Positions 6,576-8,646 of a stretch of 8,646 bases of DNA are shown here, piece after piece. Position 1 is the first letter of the stretch; each line of letters starts with the position of its first letter. The translations under genes were made by a program, and so were the position numbers. The DNA is from Thiobacillaceae bacterium (GTDB taxonomy: Bacteria > Pseudomonadota > Gammaproteobacteria > Burkholderiales > Thiobacillaceae), in NCBI GenBank assembly GCA_012274165.1, contig JAAPAA010000283.1, forward strand, positions 1-8,646. Reading direction: 5' to 3'. A model generated the notes under the pieces. That model saw only the letters and a program-made list of their open reading frames with translations, had not been told where the DNA came from and did not search any database.

Positions 6576-7315
6576 AAGACTATTCTCCCCGCGCCGACCT
6601 GCTCGCAGGCCGCGTCATTCTCGTTACCGGCGCCAGTTCCGGCCTCGGTCGTGCTGCCAGCCTGGCGTTCGCACGCCACGGTGCCACCATCGCCCTGCTG
6701 GCGCGCGATGAAGCCAGACTCGAAGCGGTGTACGACGAAATCGTCGCTGCAGGAGGCGCTGAGCCCGCGATGTTTCCCTACGACCTGGCCGTTGCCGACG
6801 ACCGCAGCCTGGACACGCTGGCCGGCACCCTCGCGCATCACCTGGGACGGCTCGACGGCTTGCTGCACAGTGCACATCTGTTCAACAACCTGACACCACT
6901 GACCCTGCAAACCATCGATCAATGGCAGACCCTGATGCGGGTCAATCTCATCGCTCCGTTTGCCCTCACCCGCGCGTGCCTGCCCCTGCTCAAGCAGGCG
7001 CCCGATGCCTCGGTGGTATTTACCGGCGAAACCCATGGCCATCAACCCGCCGCATTCTGGGGGGGATATGCCGTGGCCAAATCGGGTCTGGAAACCCTCA
7101 CCCGCATCTGGGCCGACGAGATCAGCCCTGAGGAAAATGTACGGATCAACACCCTGATTCCCGGCCAGGTGGCAACCACCTTGCGCAGCCGAACCCATCC
7201 CGGGCTTGCCCCCGAAACCCTGCCGAGCGTGGACGATCTGATGCCCTGGTACCTGTATCTGATGGGTGCGGACAGCCGGGCTGTACAGGGCCAGATTGTA
7301 GAGTGTCAGGGCTGA
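6572..7315 (+). CDS. YciK-like short-chain dehydrogenase/reductase with altered active site
   Basis: A 247-residue SDR-superfamily protein whose N-terminus (DLLAGRVILVTGASSGLGRAA) and C-terminus (PWYLYLMGADSRAV) resemble E. coli YciK, an oxidoreductase of unknown substrate. The NAD(P)-binding TGASSGLG (19-26), Asp71-Leu72, Asn125 and YAVAK (Tyr166, Lys170) are present. Two conserved features are not. The residue 13 before the catalytic Tyr, usually Ser, is Glu153 (in FTGETHG), and the NNAG motif reads HSAH (99-102). It may therefore have weak, altered or non-catalytic function. It overlaps hpnE by four bases, so it is very probably co-transcribed with hpnCDE. A role in isoprenoid metabolism is possible but unproven, since YciK relatives are also found in unrelated contexts. 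Confidence 0.88.
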   Translation: MKDYSPRADLLAGRVILVTGASSGLGRAASLAFARHGATIALLARDEARLEAVYDEIVAAGGAEPAMFPYDLAVADDRSLDTLAGTLAHHLGRLDGLLHSAHLFNNLTPLTLQTIDQWQTLMRVNLIAPFALTRACLPLLKQAPDASVVFTGETHGHQPAAFWGGYAVAKSGLETLTRIWADEISPEENVRINTLIPGQVATTLRSRTHPGLAPETLPSVDDLMPWYLYLMGADSRAVQGQIVECQG

Positions 7316-7330
7316 ACGCCAACCCATTCC

Positions 7331-7334
7331 AGGA
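7331..7334 (+). promoter_or_regulatory. Shine-Dalgarno sequence of the kinase gene
   Basis: AGGA lies 9 bases before ATG 7344 and 12 before a second tandem ATG at 7347, favouring the first. Its presence shows that the kinase gene is not dependent on translation of the preceding dehydrogenase gene. Confidence 0.55.
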
Positions 7335-7343
7335 ATCGTTGCC

Positions 7344-8624
7344 ATGATGATCGGCCGCTACGAAATCCTCGACGAAATCGGCCAGGGGGCGATGGGCACG
7401 GTATACCGCGCCCGCGATCCGATGATCGATCGGGTAGTGGCCATCAAAACCGTGGCCATCGCCCTCCTGCGACAGGAAGGCGCCGACGCGGAAGCCCGGT
7501 TTTTGCGTGAAGCGCAAAGTGCCGGGCGGCTATCCCACCCCAACATCGTGACGATTTACGACGTAAGCGAAGCCGACGGTCTCGCCTACATCGCCATGGA
7601 ATATCTGTCTGGCAAAACGCTGCGCGACATCATGAACCAGAGCCAGATGCCGCTGGACCTGATTCTCGACACGATGACGCAAATGGCAGAAGCGCTGGCG
7701 TTTGCACACGAGCATGGGGTGATCCACCGCGATATCAAACCGGCCAACGTCGTGATCACCCGGCAGCGCGGACGCATCAAGCTAACCGATTTCGGTATCG
7801 CTCATCTCGTCAACAGCAACCATACGCAAACCGGGCAAATGCTCGGGTCGCCTCGTTACATGTCACCGGAACAGGCGATGGGGCATGTGGTTGATGGACG
7901 TTCGGATATTTTTTCGCTCGGTGCCGTGCTGTACGAAATGCTGACCGGACAATACGCCTTTGACGGCGAAAGCCTGCCCACGATTATCTATCGTGTGATC
8001 AGTGAAATGCCGGTCCCGGTCGACGTCATACGCCCGAATTTACCGGTTGAACTCACCAGCCTGCTGGCGCGCATGTTGAGCAAAAACCCGGAAGACCGGC
8101 CTGATGCAAGCATGCTGGTCAACACCCTGCATGCGCTGGCCGCCAACCCGCCGCGAGCGCCTGCCTTGCCGCCTGTTGAGCAGGTATCGAAGCCGCTACG
8201 GATCCTGGCCTTTACCATACCGATAGCGGTATTCCTGCTGGTCGGCGTGAGCATCATCGTCATCGAGCATTTCCTCGGCACGCCACAGGAAGCACCCGCC
8301 CCTCTCGCGCCGCCAAGCCGTTTCGCCACCCAGGCAGTTCAAACGAATCAACCCGCGCCCGCACCTGAAAGCGAGGAATCAGGTACGCAAACCTCAACTG
8401 CCTCTGTCGAATCTGCCCGACCGCCTGCCCAAGACCAGCCGCGCATTAAACCAGATGCTTACCTCGAAAGTCTCGACAAAAAACAGGTTGAATTGCGGAT
8501 CAAACGCACCGAACTATTGCTGAAATACACTGAGCAACATCCCGATGTGGTGCACATTGATCGGGAACTCGTGCAGCTACGCATCGAGCGCCGCGCATAC
8601 CTGCGGAAACAGCATAAGAGTTAA
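7344..8624 (+). CDS. Membrane-anchored Hanks-type Ser/Thr protein kinase
   Basis: A 426-residue PknB-like kinase. The N-terminal catalytic domain (about 6-265) has the glycine loop GQGAMG (13-18), Lys35, Glu56, the catalytic loop HRDIKPAN (128-135), DFG (149-151) and the activation segment ending GSPRYMSPE (168-176). All catalytic residues are present, so it should be active; Thr161 and Thr163 are candidate autophosphorylation sites. A Pro-rich juxtamembrane stretch is followed by one membrane helix (about 287-307), a Pro/Ala/Ser/Thr-rich linker (313-370) and a charged helical tail (371-426). The tail contains LLLKYTEQHPDVVHIDREL, which resembles coiled-coil parts of Wzz/GumC-type polysaccharide co-polymerases. 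There are no PASTA repeats. Topology is inferred as kinase inside, tail in the periplasm. It starts 28 bases after the dehydrogenase gene on the same strand. Its substrates and signal are unknown. Confidence 0.93.
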   Translation: MMIGRYEILDEIGQGAMGTVYRARDPMIDRVVAIKTVAIALLRQEGADAEARFLREAQSAGRLSHPNIVTIYDVSEADGLAYIAMEYLSGKTLRDIMNQSQMPLDLILDTMTQMAEALAFAHEHGVIHRDIKPANVVITRQRGRIKLTDFGIAHLVNSNHTQTGQMLGSPRYMSPEQAMGHVVDGRSDIFSLGAVLYEMLTGQYAFDGESLPTIIYRVISEMPVPVDVIRPNLPVELTSLLARMLSKNPEDRPDASMLVNTLHALAANPPRAPALPPVEQVSKPLRILAFTIPIAVFLLVGVSIIVIEHFLGTPQEAPAPLAPPSRFATQAVQTNQPAPAPESEESGTQTSTASVESARPPAQDQPRIKPDAYLESLDKKQVELRIKRTELLLKYTEQHPDVVHIDRELVQLRIERRAYLRKQHKS

Positions 8625-8638
8625 GAACTTACCAGTTC
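8625..8638 (+). terminator. Short stem-loop directly after the kinase stop codon
   Basis: GAACT and AGTTC form a 5-bp stem with a 4-base loop, followed by GTTTCG. The stem is short and AT-rich and the T run is only three bases, while the window ends a few bases later. It is at best a weak terminator and may be chance. Confidence 0.2.
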
Positions 8639-8646
8639 GTTTCGCG

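Noticed and set aside
6488..7345. A 285-codon open frame on the minus strand opposite the SDR gene
   Set aside because: It is antisense to a well-supported SDR gene, has no recognisable motif, and its codon pattern mirrors the coding strand opposite.

Overview
The window reads as chromosomal DNA of a Gram-negative proteobacterium, most likely a betaproteobacterium. This rests on the gene order tRNA-Leu, tig, clpP, clpX, (lon) on the minus strand, on the close match of ClpX, ClpP and trigger factor to the E. coli proteins in length and motif position, and on a squalene-forming hpnCDE cluster. The genus cannot be fixed from sequence alone. I see no mobile element, CRISPR array, rRNA or prophage gene, and no gene-free stretch longer than about 120 bases.

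Left half, minus strand (1-3531). Reading right to left: a tRNA-Leu(UAG), then tig (trigger factor), clpP and clpX, tightly packed (tig and clpP share one base, clpP and clpX are 10 bases apart), then a hairpin after clpX and the first codons of a gene that is probably lon. This is a protein-quality-control block: a ribosome-bound folding chaperone, the ClpXP protease and probably the Lon protease. In the clpX-lon gap there is a good match to a sigma-32 heat-shock promoter facing lon.

Middle (3532-3646). A short divergent intergenic region separates the tRNA from the plus-strand genes. It holds a perfect TATAAT for the plus strand, and weaker promoter-like hexamers for the tRNA overlap it on the other strand.

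Right half, plus strand (3647-8624). hpnC, hpnD and hpnE together encode the three-enzyme route from farnesyl diphosphate through presqualene diphosphate and hydroxysqualene to squalene, the precursor of hopanoids. They are followed with a 4-base overlap by a YciK-like short-chain dehydrogenase whose usual catalytic Ser is replaced. After 28 bases comes a membrane-anchored Hanks-type Ser/Thr protein kinase with an unusual periplasmic tail. Spacing suggests that the first four genes are co-transcribed; the kinase has its own Shine-Dalgarno sequence and may or may not be in the same transcript. No squalene-hopene cyclase gene is in the window.

Most of the window is well-known housekeeping and lipid-precursor biology. 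The parts most worth a second look are the kinase's periplasmic tail, which resembles the coiled-coil segment of polysaccharide co-polymerases, the degenerate active site of the dehydrogenase, the lon promoter overlapping the clpX 3' hairpin, and an acceptor-stem mismatch in the tRNA.
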